NCBI GenBank assembly: GCA_003611745.1
Contig: RAYF01000035.1
Coordinates: forward strand, 1 to 64,000
DNA: 64,000 bases
Source: a bacterium D16-36
Lineage (GTDB): Bacteria > Bacillota > Clostridia > Lachnospirales > Lachnospiraceae
Direction of reading: 5' to 3'
In this document: positions 19,481-27,821 of the stretch, one piece after another
Position numbering within the stretch: the stretch's first letter is position 1
How the letters are laid out: every line of letters begins with the position of its first letter
Made by a program: the position numbers and the translations under genes
Notes under the pieces: model-generated
Seen by the model: the letters and a program-made list of their open reading frames with translations, nothing else
What the model was told of the DNA's origin: nothing
Databases searched by the model: none

Positions 19481-19511
19481 CAAGGTGAACTTCGTTCACC
19501 TTTGTTCTATT
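19481..19511 (-). repeat. 31-base hairpin repeat, copy 1 (amt leader)
   Basis: Exact 31-base match to 43458-43488. The core AAGGTGAA/TTCACCTT forms a tight hairpin. Both copies end a few bases before the Shine-Dalgarno GAGG of the downstream gene, amt here and a DUF4179 gene there. Confidence 0.85.
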
Positions 19512-19518
19512 TTGCATA

Positions 19519-19555
19519 ACAAATTTGTGGCAAGTGTGCGCAGACACAATATTTG
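19519..19555 (-). repeat. TTGTGTCTG-type leader hairpin, copy 1
   Basis: Imperfect stem of AAATTTGTGG and the complement of GACACAATATTT around the loop AAGTGTGCGCA. It is similar in stem and loop to 23619-23648 (before pheT) and 48728-48763 (before the hydrogenase-like gene). Confidence 0.6.
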
Positions 19556-19689
19556 CAAAGCGAACATGGTTCGCTTTGTGAAAAATGTATTTTTCACACT
19601 AAAGTCCCCCTTTATTCCATCCGCTGCCTTGCGGACAGCATTTCTCATTTTCCAAAATGGGTCCGGACATCCATTAAGAAATAGAAAAA

Positions 19690-19713
19690 GCGCCACGAAT
19701 ATTTCGTGACGCC
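19690..19713 (-). terminator. terminator-like hairpin early in the amt leader
   Basis: On the minus strand GGCGTCACGAA pairs with TTCGTGGCGC (one mismatch) and is followed by TTTTTC. It begins about 9 bases after the likely amt transcription start, so it could end transcripts early or simply stop read-through from upstream. Confidence 0.6.
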
Positions 19714-19728
19714 TTTGTCATATAAACC

Positions 19729-19756
19729 ATTATATACAAAAATCCGAATCTGTCAA
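19729..19756 (-). promoter_or_regulatory. promoter of amt
   Basis: Minus strand TTGACA (19756-19751), 16-base spacer, TATAAT (19734-19729): a near-consensus vegetative promoter about 260 bases before the start codon. Confidence 0.7.
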
Positions 19757-19852
19757 CAAGTTTTTTCACTGCTGCAAAAAATTGAACTGTAAAACTGTAA
19801 GTCAAAACAATATAACATACATTTTTAAACGGGTACTGCAAAGTGCAATACA

Positions 19853-20044
19853 TCATTCTTTAATTTTATCAATATCTGTAAGATTAACACCTGACACATT
19901 AAGGATAGCTTTTAATGTCAAATATTCATCCTTTAACTCAGCATATGTTTTTGTCGCATTTTCTTCCCTTGCCAGTAACATATATCGCTGAATTTTCTTA
20001 AAATCATCAAGCGCTGCTTTTGTAACTTCAATCCCTGTCGGCAT
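19853..20044 (-). CDS. small conserved-looking protein, 63 aa
   Basis: I do not recognise the family. The 63-residue product is soluble, helical and charged, with no cysteine pairs or membrane segment. Support that it is real comes from its own near-consensus promoter (20081-20109), AGGTG six bases before the ATG and a sensible composition. It is monocistronic. The alternation of charged and hydrophobic residues (DDFKKIQRYMLLAREEN, KDEYLTLKAIL) would suit a small helical hairpin. Confidence 0.65.
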   Translation of the reverse strand: MPTGIEVTKAALDDFKKIQRYMLLAREENATKTYAELKDEYLTLKAILNVSGVNLTDIDKIKE

Positions 20045-20080
20045 ATAATCACCTGCTTTCTGCGTGTATTCTTATATATA

Positions 20081-20109
20081 ATTATACCAGACAGCTTTTA
20101 AAGTGTAAA
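20081..20109 (-). promoter_or_regulatory. promoter of the 63-aa gene
   Basis: Minus strand TTTACA (20109-20104), 17-base spacer ending in TGG, TATAAT (20086-20081): an extended -10 promoter about 37 bases before the start codon. Confidence 0.65.
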
Positions 20110-20135
20110 GCATTCCTGCAGAAAACCACGGAAAT

Positions 20136-20483
20136 CTACAACTCCCTGCCGAACATCCCCAGCATATACAGCAGAAAATAGAATACAACCGACAGGCCGT
20201 TGACAATCGCGGCTATCGTCGGAAACAGCGGGCGGATATTATCTTTATTCAGGCTGGCCCATGACAGCACGAAACCAAGCAGGCTTACCAAAAAGCAGGC
20301 AATCCCTGCAGCGCCAACGGCCATGCCTGCTTTGCCATGACTCTGGCTTGAGACAAAACAGAGCGAAACAAATGCAGCTACCGAGGATATCCCCAAAAAA
20401 GCTGCCACAATGCCCATAACCGGGTGTCTTTTATCCGTCAGGCGGAGCGATGACCCCTCCTGCCTTTTCTTCTTAGAACTCAT
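20136..20483 (-). CDS. small membrane protein, DUF6142-like
   Basis: A 115-residue protein with a basic N-terminus and three membrane segments (about 23-45, 52-73 and 89-112). The opening DKRHPVMGIVAAFLGISS recalls a Lachnospiraceae family that I believe is catalogued as DUF6142; that assignment is from memory. Function unknown. It starts seven bases after the VanZ stop, so the two are co-transcribed. Confidence 0.65.
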   Translation of the reverse strand: MSSKKKRQEGSSLRLTDKRHPVMGIVAAFLGISSVAAFVSLCFVSSQSHGKAGMAVGAAGIACFLVSLLGFVLSWASLNKDNIRPLFPTIAAIVNGLSVVFYFLLYMLGMFGREL

Positions 20484-20490
20484 ATGTCCT

Positions 20491-20958
20491 TCACCTTCTT
20501 TTCTTCATATTGGCACGGTAGATGGAGCTGCATATAACAAACAGAATATAGCCCAAAAAGCCCCCCAGCGTGTTCATAATAATGTCGTCCACATCACATG
20601 AGCCGAGTTTTGTCACAAGCTGCGTAATCTCAATTACCAGAGATGCCAGAAAACTTATAATAGTAATACGGATTAATCCCCACTTGCGGTTTGATAAGAT
20701 AGGCAGCACAAAACCAAGCGGCATAAAGCAAACCACATTCCCAAAAAGATTCAGCGCCACGCCAAAATAACCAATCTCATTTACATGGTTTAAATATCTT
20801 GTAATCTCTGTAAATGGCTTTAGATTATAATGGTACGTATCACTCGGCGTCCTGCCAAGCTGCTCACAGAAAAACAAAAAATAGACCATCATTACCAGAT
20901 ATATCACAAACGCTATCCATGAAAAAACATGGATAATACGCCTTGTAGTTTTCTTCAT
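20491..20958 (-). CDS. VanZ-family membrane protein
   Basis: Small integral membrane protein (155 aa, four membrane helices) of the VanZ family, whose members include the teicoplanin-resistance protein; the biochemical role is not known. Family features are the NLKPF motif after the first helix and the GDxDDIIxNTLGG-type motif near the end, here CDVDDIIMNTLGGFLGY. I prefer ATG 20958 with GGAG nine bases upstream; upstream ATGs lack a site. The segment before it contains TTGTTTGTGCCG, shared with other leaders in the window. Confidence 0.85.
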   Translation of the reverse strand: MKKTTRRIIHVFSWIAFVIYLVMMVYFLFFCEQLGRTPSDTYHYNLKPFTEITRYLNHVNEIGYFGVALNLFGNVVCFMPLGFVLPILSNRKWGLIRITIISFLASLVIEITQLVTKLGSCDVDDIIMNTLGGFLGYILFVICSSIYRANMKKRR

Positions 20959-21057
20959 TCTCCCAAACTCCATTTCCATTACGGCACAAACAATTTTTAC
21001 TGACACACACTGCACAGTGAGAACGTTCCGATTAATAAGATAAAAGGAAAAGGGAAA

Positions 21058-21086
21058 GACAGTGCTGAATCATTTTCAACACTGTC
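21058..21086 (-). terminator. terminator of the pheST operon
   Basis: GACAGTG(C/T)TGAA stem around ATCATTT, followed on the minus strand by a T-rich TTTCCCTTTT. It lies about 50 bases beyond the pheT stop codon. Confidence 0.65.
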
Positions 21087-21138
21087 TATCTCATTCGTCT
21101 CAGATATTATATACTATTCTCCCTGTGAAGTAAACCTT

Positions 21139-23577
21139 TTATTTTCTCAAAGAAGCACCTAATTTATCTAACTCTGCAATAATCTTATCCATAACGCCGT
21201 TTACTTCATCATCCGTCAGTGTACGGTCATTTGCACGGAAAACAATCTTATACGCAAGGGATTTAAAGCCGTCCAAAATCTGTGAACCCTCATAGATATC
21301 AAACAGCTCATAACTTTCGACCAGAGCGCCGCCTTTTTTCTCAATGGCTGCCTCAATCTGGCCTGCGAGAATCTCCTTTTTCATCATCAGGCTGATATCA
21401 CGCGTGATTGCAGGGAATTTCGGGATGCCGGCATACTTCACTCCCTCCTTCGGCATAGCAATTAACTCCGCCAGATCCACAACAGCCAGATATGCCCTCT
21501 CACCGATTCCAAAATTCTTCAGTACGGCAGGATGCACTTCCCCCAGATAAGCAACCGGTTTCCCCTCATAAACGACATCCGCCTGACGGCCCGGATGCAG
21601 GAAATTCTTTCCGGCCAAAGGGCTGTACTCCCTCTTTCCGGTCAGGGCAAGCTTAGAAAAGATTTCCTCCAAAACGCCTTTCATATCATAAAAATCACCC
21701 TGCCCATACATCCCGAGCGTCATCTGCACCCTCTCATCCGGCAGCTCCGTAAGTGGAAGCTTCTTAGGCAGATACACATTGGCAAGCTCATACAGCCGCA
21801 CATCCTTATTGCGCCGGTTATAGTTTGTGGCAAGGGAAGTGAGCATCCCCCCAAGCGCCGAGGTGCGCATGACACTATAATCCTCCCCCAGCGGATTGGA
21901 AATCACAATACTCCTGCGGAGCATATCATCATCTGCCAGATTCAGTTTGTCATATACCTTAGGGCTTTCAAAAGAGTATGTCATGCCTTCGCAGAAGCCA
22001 TATGATTCCACTACGCCCCTGACTTCCGATTCCAGTATCAGCTTTTCAGACAATCCCCCCATTGTGGCAGAGCTTTCCGGCAGCGTCATCGGAATCTTAT
22101 CATATCCGTAAAAACGGGCAACTTCCTCCGTTAAATCAGCCAGACGCTCCAAATCCTGCCTCCATGTAGGCACTATCACAATCTTCTTTTCACGGTCGAC
22201 TTCCAGATCGATTGTCTCAAAATATCCAACCATATCATCTTCTGAAATGTCAGTCCCAAGAAGGGCATTAATCTTATCCGCATCATAGGCAATGGAGATT
22301 GGCTCTTTCTTTACCGGATAATAATCGACAGCCCCTCCGACCACTTCCCCTGCGCCAAGCTCCTCAATCAGCTGGCAGGCGCGGTTCATTGCCTCCATGG
22401 CAGTATTTGGGTCTAACCCCTTCTCAAATTTCGCCTGCGCGTCCGTCCGCATTCCAAGCTTCTTTCCCGACAGGCGGATATTCGTGCCGTCAAAAGTTGC
22501 CGCCTCAAAAAGCATGGTCTTGACATCATCCGTAATCATGGAATTCTCCCCGCCCATAATGCCTGCAAGGCCGACTGCCTTCCTGCCGTCGCAGATCATG
22601 AGCATCGTACTGTCAAGCTCCCTCTCCTGCCCATCTAACGTCGTAAATTTTTCCCCGTCTGCTGCCCGGCGCACCACAATCTTTCTGTCCTCAATCGTAT
22701 CTAAATCATATGCATGCATCGGCTGGGAATATTCCTCCATTACATAGTTGGTAATATCTACCAGATTATTAATTGGGCGGATTCCGACAGATGCCAGACG
22801 CCTCTGCATCCACTCCGGAGACGGCGCAAGCTTAATGTTCTTTACCACCCTCGCAGTATAGCGCTTGCAGAGTGCGGAATCCTGCACTTCAACGGAAATA
22901 TAATCATTAACATCCTCCTCGTTTCCTGTCTCCGTAATAACCGGCGGCACAAACTTCTTCCCAAATGTTGCAGCCGCCTCCCTCGCTATGCCCAGCACGC
23001 CAAAGCAGTCTACACGGTTTGAAGTAATCTCATACTCAAAAGCCACATCATGAAGCCCTAAAAGCTCCACCGCATCAGAGCCAACCGGAGCCTCCGCATA
23101 TTCCGGATTGTCACTTAGGATATAAATGCCGTCCTTTGCCGCATCAGGATACATATCCGTGCTGGAACCAAGTTCATCAATCGAGCACATCATCCCAAAG
23201 GACTCCACGCCGCGCAGCTTCCCCTTCTTTATCTTAAACCCATTCTCGCTGTCTCCGTCCTTATGGGAGCTGGCAACACGCCCTCCCTCCAGCACAACCG
23301 GAACCTTATCCCCCTCCTTTACATTCGGGGCGCCTGTCACGATCTGGATTTCTTTCCCCTCCTCGTCCACCTGTACTTGGCAGATAATCAGCTTATCCGC
23401 ATCGGGATGCTTTTCTATTTTATTTATTTTACCTACGATAATTTTATCAAGGTTTTTATCAAACTCCGTATAGCCCTCCACCTTCGTCCCGGAAAGTGTC
23501 ATGGCATCTGTATACTCCTGTGCGCTGCAGTCAAGATCCGGCACATATGCTTTAATCCATGATAATGATGTATTCAT
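21139..23577 (-). CDS. pheT: phenylalanyl-tRNA synthetase beta subunit
   Basis: Beta subunit of the heterotetrameric PheRS, which charges tRNA-Phe in the cytosol. At 812 aa it is full length: a tRNA-binding (EMAP-like) domain near 40-155, B3/B4 editing domain (about 205-380), B5 domain (about 400-475), synthetase-like core, and a C-terminal ferredoxin-like anticodon-binding domain (FPAITRDISLMM onward). ATG with GGAG seven bases upstream. It is 90 bases downstream of pheS, and the gap holds a hairpin repeat. Confidence 0.97.
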   Translation of the reverse strand: MNTSLSWIKAYVPDLDCSAQEYTDAMTLSGTKVEGYTEFDKNLDKIIVGKINKIEKHPDADKLIICQVQVDEEGKEIQIVTGAPNVKEGDKVPVVLEGGRVASSHKDGDSENGFKIKKGKLRGVESFGMMCSIDELGSSTDMYPDAAKDGIYILSDNPEYAEAPVGSDAVELLGLHDVAFEYEITSNRVDCFGVLGIAREAAATFGKKFVPPVITETGNEEDVNDYISVEVQDSALCKRYTARVVKNIKLAPSPEWMQRRLASVGIRPINNLVDITNYVMEEYSQPMHAYDLDTIEDRKIVVRRAADGEKFTTLDGQERELDSTMLMICDGRKAVGLAGIMGGENSMITDDVKTMLFEAATFDGTNIRLSGKKLGMRTDAQAKFEKGLDPNTAMEAMNRACQLIEELGAGEVVGGAVDYYPVKKEPISIAYDADKINALLGTDISEDDMVGYFETIDLEVDREKKIVIVPTWRQDLERLADLTEEVARFYGYDKIPMTLPESSATMGGLSEKLILESEVRGVVESYGFCEGMTYSFESPKVYDKLNLADDDMLRRSIVISNPLGEDYSVMRTSALGGMLTSLATNYNRRNKDVRLYELANVYLPKKLPLTELPDERVQMTLGMYGQGDFYDMKGVLEEIFSKLALTGKREYSPLAGKNFLHPGRQADVVYEGKPVAYLGEVHPAVLKNFGIGERAYLAVVDLAELIAMPKEGVKYAGIPKFPAITRDISLMMKKEILAGQIEAAIEKKGGALVESYELFDIYEGSQILDGFKSLAYKIVFRANDRTLTDDEVNGVMDKIIAELDKLGASLRK

Positions 23578-23618
23578 CTTTTTTCTCCATTTCTGCGCTG
23601 TATTCTATTGATCTCCAG

Positions 23619-23648
23619 ATTTGTGCCTAACAGCACACAGACACAAAC
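23619..23648 (-). repeat. TTGTGTCTG-type leader hairpin, copy 2 (pheS-pheT gap)
   Basis: ATTTGTGCC and GACACAAA-type arms around TAACAGCACACA; on the minus strand TTTGTGTCTGTGTGCTGTTAG. Similar to the hairpins before amt and the hydrogenase-like gene, and about 42 bases before the pheT start. Confidence 0.5.
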
Positions 23649-23667
23649 CGTTCACTCCCTATTGATA

Positions 23668-24687
23668 TTAAAACTGTTTGAGGAAACGTGTATCATTCTC
23701 ATACAGCAGCCTCATATCATCTATCTCGTATTTAAACAGCGCAATACGCTCTAAGCCCACGCCAAAGGCAAAACCCGTGTACTGCTCAGGATCTATGCCG
23801 CTCATCTCCAATACATGCGGATGGACCATGCCGCACCCAAGAATCTCCACCCAGCCGGAGCCTTTGCAGAAACGGCATCCCTTGCCGCCGCACTTAAAGC
23901 AGGAGACATCCATCTCCGCACTCGGCTCTGTAAACTGGAAATGATGCGGACGGAATTTAACCTTTGTGCCTTCCCCAAACAGGCGGATTGCAAATTCCTG
24001 CAGCGTCCCCTTCAAATCTGCAAATGTAATATTTTTATCAATCACAAGCCCCTCAATCTGATGGAATGTCGGAGAATGTGTTGCATCTACCTCGTCAGAG
24101 CGGAACACCCTTCCCGGAGCGATCATGCGGATTGGCAGCTTCCCCTTCTCCATCTCGTGCACCTGCACAGAAGACGTCTGGGAGCGCAACAGGATATCTT
24201 TCGTAATATAAAACGTATCCTGCTCATCCTTTGCCGGATGGTTTGCCGGAATATTCAGTGCCTCAAAGTTATAATAATCATATTCCACTTCCGGCCCCTC
24301 TACTACCTGATAGCCCATTCCGACAAATATATTTTCCACATCTTCCAGAGTGATTGTATTCGGATGGCGGTGCCCGGCTGCCTGCCTCCTGCCGGGAAGC
24401 GTAACATCAATCGTCTCGCCCTTTAGCTTTTCTTCCAAAAGCTTCTGCTCAAAGGATGACTTTTTTTCCTCCAGCCTCTGCTCAATCCTGCTCCTTGCCT
24501 CATTGACCATCTGGCCAACTTTCGGCCTGTCCTCCAGCGCAACATCCTTCATTGACTTTAATACAGAAGTAAGCTCACCCTTCTTTCCCAGAAATGCCAC
24601 ACGGATATCATTCAGTTTGTCAAGCTCGCCGGAAGCATCAATCTGGGCAATTGCCTGTTCCATGATTTTCGCTAATTTGTCTTTCAT
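23668..24687 (-). CDS. pheS: phenylalanyl-tRNA synthetase alpha subunit
   Basis: Catalytic subunit of PheRS (339 aa, normal length). An N-terminal coiled coil (about 1-85) binds tRNA; the class II core carries HPNTITLEDVENIFVGMG, motif 2 with RTHTSxxQxR-like spacing altered to LRSQTSSVQVHEME, and motif 3 GFAFGVGLERIALFKY. AAAGGA precedes the ATG. Expression should be set by the T-box leader directly upstream, which reads uncharged tRNA-Phe. Confidence 0.97.
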   Translation of the reverse strand: MKDKLAKIMEQAIAQIDASGELDKLNDIRVAFLGKKGELTSVLKSMKDVALEDRPKVGQMVNEARSRIEQRLEEKKSSFEQKLLEEKLKGETIDVTLPGRRQAAGHRHPNTITLEDVENIFVGMGYQVVEGPEVEYDYYNFEALNIPANHPAKDEQDTFYITKDILLRSQTSSVQVHEMEKGKLPIRMIAPGRVFRSDEVDATHSPTFHQIEGLVIDKNITFADLKGTLQEFAIRLFGEGTKVKFRPHHFQFTEPSAEMDVSCFKCGGKGCRFCKGSGWVEILGCGMVHPHVLEMSGIDPEQYTGFAFGVGLERIALFKYEIDDMRLLYENDTRFLKQF

Positions 24688-24708
24688 AATCCCATTCCTT
24701 TCCTACAT

Positions 24709-25190
24709 CAAAAAAGATACAAATCATCTGCCTCATGCCAGAAAACCTGTATCTTTTATAAAATAAGATGGCTCCTGACATGGGACATGCCAGGGACGGA
24801 CTTGCCGCGGTACCACCCTGATTCTTATGGGAATAATCTGTTACTTCACAGCCGCCGGACACCCATCTGCAGAACCAGCAGCCACAAAGAATAAAATATT
24901 CCATCATAAACTCTTCATTCCGGATAACGCCCGGTTTTACGTCATTCTATACACAAACAGACCTTGCCTGCGCCGGAACAAAACTTAATGCCAGAAAGCG
25001 GCAGCCCCTGCAGGCGCGCACAAAATCTATCCTTCCAGAATGCAGCTCACGTGGGAAATTCAGTTTATATGGGAACGTAAGGATGCTTTCAGCCGGGGAC
25101 ATCCTCTCTCTCGCCGAATCATAAAAACCTACTCGGAAACAAAACTGCGCATAATAATGCTTTTATAATGCCTCCTCAACACGCTTCATC
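24709..25190 (-). promoter_or_regulatory. T-box riboswitch leader, tRNA-Phe responsive
   Basis: The minus strand contains the invariant T-box AGGGTGGTACCGCGG at 24819-24805. Downstream is a hairpin AAAGATACA/TGTATCTTTTTT (24756-24709) that acts as the terminator. Upstream is a long stem I region (about 25190-25020) with an AGAGAGAGGA bulge-like stretch. A TTC triplet at 25057-25055 is a plausible specifier codon for Phe, which fits the pheST genes it precedes. The exact specifier loop is inferred by eye. Confidence 0.92.
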
Positions 25191-25221
25191 GCCTTTTTCT
25201 TATAAATTTCAACCTATTCTA

Positions 25222-27711
25222 TCACATTTCCTCCAAAACTGCAACAATCTTTTCAAAATGCATTCCATGGGAAGCTTTCACGAGAATCGTATCGCCCTTC
25301 CGAAGAAGCCTCGGAAGGTCAGCCACTGCCTCCTCCTTTGTCGGATAATGAACCGCAAGCGTGGCATGTTCCCCAGCTTCCCCCGTACCATTCAGGCAGT
25401 TCTTTGCCAGTTCACCGATACACACCAGCAGCTCAATCCCCTTGCTCTCCGCATATGCCCCGATTTCCTCATGCATCTTCGCCTCCCCCTCGCCAAGCTC
25501 AAACATATCCCCTACAATGGCAACCCTTCTGCCAGAGACTTCCGAGAGGACATCAAGGCCTGCTTTCATAGAGACTGGATTTGCGTTGTAGCAGTCGTTA
25601 AGTATCGTAAATTTATCTGTCGTGACAATACTGCTGTGCCCGCCAACCGGCTTGAATTTGGCAATCCCCCTGCAGATTTCCTCCGGCTCCATGCCAAAAT
25701 CAAGGGCGATCGCCGCCGCTGACAGAGCATTTAAAACCATATGCTTCCCCGGCACCGGAATCATCACTTCAAATTCCCCTTGGGAAGATACCACTGTCAC
25801 CTCCGTACCCCGAAGCCCCAGATTGCGGATATTCTTTGCATAAACTCCTGAAGTATTCTGTACACCGAAAAATGTAATTTCATTTTGTCCATTGGCGGGC
25901 ACGGTAACAAGCTTATCATCATCCCCATTGAGGTAAATCTTTCCCTTCGGATTCATCGAAGTAAAAATCTCCGTCTTTGCGCGCAGAACGCCATCCCTGT
26001 CTTTTAAGTTTTCCAGATGGCACTGCCCAATATTTGTAATGACGCAGCTGTCCGGACGCACCATCCCACTAAGGCGCGACATCTCCCCAAAATCACTGAT
26101 GCCCATTTCCACTACGGCCACTTCATGCTCTTTTCTCAGGCGGAACAGGGTAAGCGGCACCCCTACTTCATTATTAAAATTCCCCTGCGTCTTTAATGTC
26201 CTGAAATGTTCCGACAAAACATCGGCTATCATTTCTTTCGTTGTCGTCTTGCCCACGCTCCCGGTAATGCCGACAATCTTAATATCCTGCATCTGGCTGC
26301 GGTAGAGCTTCGCCATATCCCTCAACGCCTGAAAACAGGACTCCACCACAATATACGGCTTCGTTTTATCTTCCGGCTCCTTCTCAGAAAGGCAGCCCAG
26401 CGCACCCTCCGCATAGGCTGCCTCCACAAAATCATTTCCGTCCACTCTGGCGCCCCTGATTGCCACGAACAGGCAGTTCTCCTCAATCTGCCTGCTGTCT
26501 GTCGTAATCATGGAAACCTCCAAAGCCCTGCACTCCTCCGGCCCTGAATATACGCCGCGGCAGGCAGCCGCAATCTTTTCCATGGTCATCCCCCGCATCG
26601 GCGAAGTCCATACCGGGATCATATCGCCTGCTCCATACCTTTCAGAAGCTGCCCTGTCCCGTTTTTTTTTACCGGTATACTTCTCAAGGGACTTCCCAAT
26701 AACCTGCTCACACAAATCACCATACTCAATCCCTACCGCCTTTGCCTCCTGCGGAATCAGGCTGGTTGGCGTCATGCCCGGTAGCGTATTTGCTTCGAGG
26801 CAATACATGCGGCCGTCTTCATCTAACAGAAAATCTACCCTTCCATATACTTCTATCTTAAGCTCCCGGAATACCGAAACAGCCTGCCTCTGCATCTCCT
26901 CCGCCAAATCCTTCGGAAGCTCCGCCGGACAGACCTCTGTCGCCATGCCGGACTGATATTTCGTCTTATAATCATAAAATCCCTCTTTGGGGATAATCTC
27001 AATTACCGGAAGGCTCTTCCCATCAATCACGCCGACAGAAAACTCCCTTCCCCTGATGCACTCCTCAACCAGAAGTTCCTCCTCATAGCGGAACCCTGCC
27101 TCCAAAGCCCTCTTAAATTCCTCGTCATCAGTAGCTATGCTGACCCCGACACTGGAGCCCCCGCAGCATGGCTTCACGACACAGGGATATCCAATATCCG
27201 CAGGCAATGCCTGATTTTCCCCTTTCATCACAGAAAACCCCTTCGGTGTTGGAATGCCCGCGCTCAAAAATACCTTCTTTGCCATCCCCTTATCCATCGC
27301 CAGGGCGCTGCCAAAATAGCCGGAACCGGTATAGCGGATGCCTAATACATCAAAAGCTGCCTGTATTTTCCCATTCTCACCATCTGCGCCATGAAGCCCC
27401 ATATAAACGATATCAGCCCTCCTGCAGATTTCGATTACATTCGGCCCAAAAAGGCAGGAGGCATCCTCCCTCATGGCCCTAACCTTTTCCAGATCAGGCT
27501 CAGACTCCTGAATCTGCACCTCCGAACGGAGCAGCGACTCCTTATCCTCAAAAACCGTCTCTATATCAAAATCATCCTCATATCCAAGAAAGACATCCAG
27601 AAGGATTGCCCTGTGCCCCTTTTCCCACAGTGCCTTACACACCTGCGTGCCGGAAACAATAGACACATCGCGCTCCATACTGAGCCCTCCCGCCAAAACT
27701 ACAATATCCAT
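25222..27711 (-). CDS. D-alanine--D-alanine ligase / MurF fusion
   Basis: Bifunctional cytosolic peptidoglycan-precursor enzyme of 829 aa. Residues 1-345 are a D-Ala-D-Ala ligase (ATP-grasp; VLAGGLSMERDVSIVSG start, GLHGADGENGKIQ, CLEANTLPGMTPTSLIPQEA end). After a linker (346-372) the rest is UDP-MurNAc-tripeptide:D-Ala-D-Ala ligase MurF with its P-loop GITGSVGKTTTKEM near 481-494 and NDCYNANPVSM. The two consecutive reactions make D-Ala-D-Ala and attach it to the UDP-MurNAc-tripeptide, so fusion could channel the dipeptide. ATG 27711 follows GGAGG by five bases. It sits between an NlpC/P60 protein and the pheST leader. Confidence 0.95.
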   Translation of the reverse strand: MDIVVLAGGLSMERDVSIVSGTQVCKALWEKGHRAILLDVFLGYEDDFDIETVFEDKESLLRSEVQIQESEPDLEKVRAMREDASCLFGPNVIEICRRADIVYMGLHGADGENGKIQAAFDVLGIRYTGSGYFGSALAMDKGMAKKVFLSAGIPTPKGFSVMKGENQALPADIGYPCVVKPCCGGSSVGVSIATDDEEFKRALEAGFRYEEELLVEECIRGREFSVGVIDGKSLPVIEIIPKEGFYDYKTKYQSGMATEVCPAELPKDLAEEMQRQAVSVFRELKIEVYGRVDFLLDEDGRMYCLEANTLPGMTPTSLIPQEAKAVGIEYGDLCEQVIGKSLEKYTGKKKRDRAASERYGAGDMIPVWTSPMRGMTMEKIAAACRGVYSGPEECRALEVSMITTDSRQIEENCLFVAIRGARVDGNDFVEAAYAEGALGCLSEKEPEDKTKPYIVVESCFQALRDMAKLYRSQMQDIKIVGITGSVGKTTTKEMIADVLSEHFRTLKTQGNFNNEVGVPLTLFRLRKEHEVAVVEMGISDFGEMSRLSGMVRPDSCVITNIGQCHLENLKDRDGVLRAKTEIFTSMNPKGKIYLNGDDDKLVTVPANGQNEITFFGVQNTSGVYAKNIRNLGLRGTEVTVVSSQGEFEVMIPVPGKHMVLNALSAAAIALDFGMEPEEICRGIAKFKPVGGHSSIVTTDKFTILNDCYNANPVSMKAGLDVLSEVSGRRVAIVGDMFELGEGEAKMHEEIGAYAESKGIELLVCIGELAKNCLNGTGEAGEHATLAVHYPTKEEAVADLPRLLRKGDTILVKASHGMHFEKIVAVLEEM

Positions 27712-27821
27712 CCAAACCTCCATTCCTGCATACGCGTTCCGCGCAGCAAATACGCCTAACCATTTATTAGGAAAATCTATTTTTGACAGCCCCTCAACGA
27801 AGCCGGTGCACTTTTATATAT

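Noticed and set aside
19496-19696. 66-codon open frame in the amt leader
   Set aside because: It is made of the leader hairpins and has no ribosome site of its own; similar repeat-derived frames occur before other genes here.
24709-24760. Hairpin before pheS as an ordinary terminator of the Ddl-MurF gene
   Set aside because: The conserved AGGGTGGTACCGCGG just upstream shows it is the terminator half of a T-box switch.
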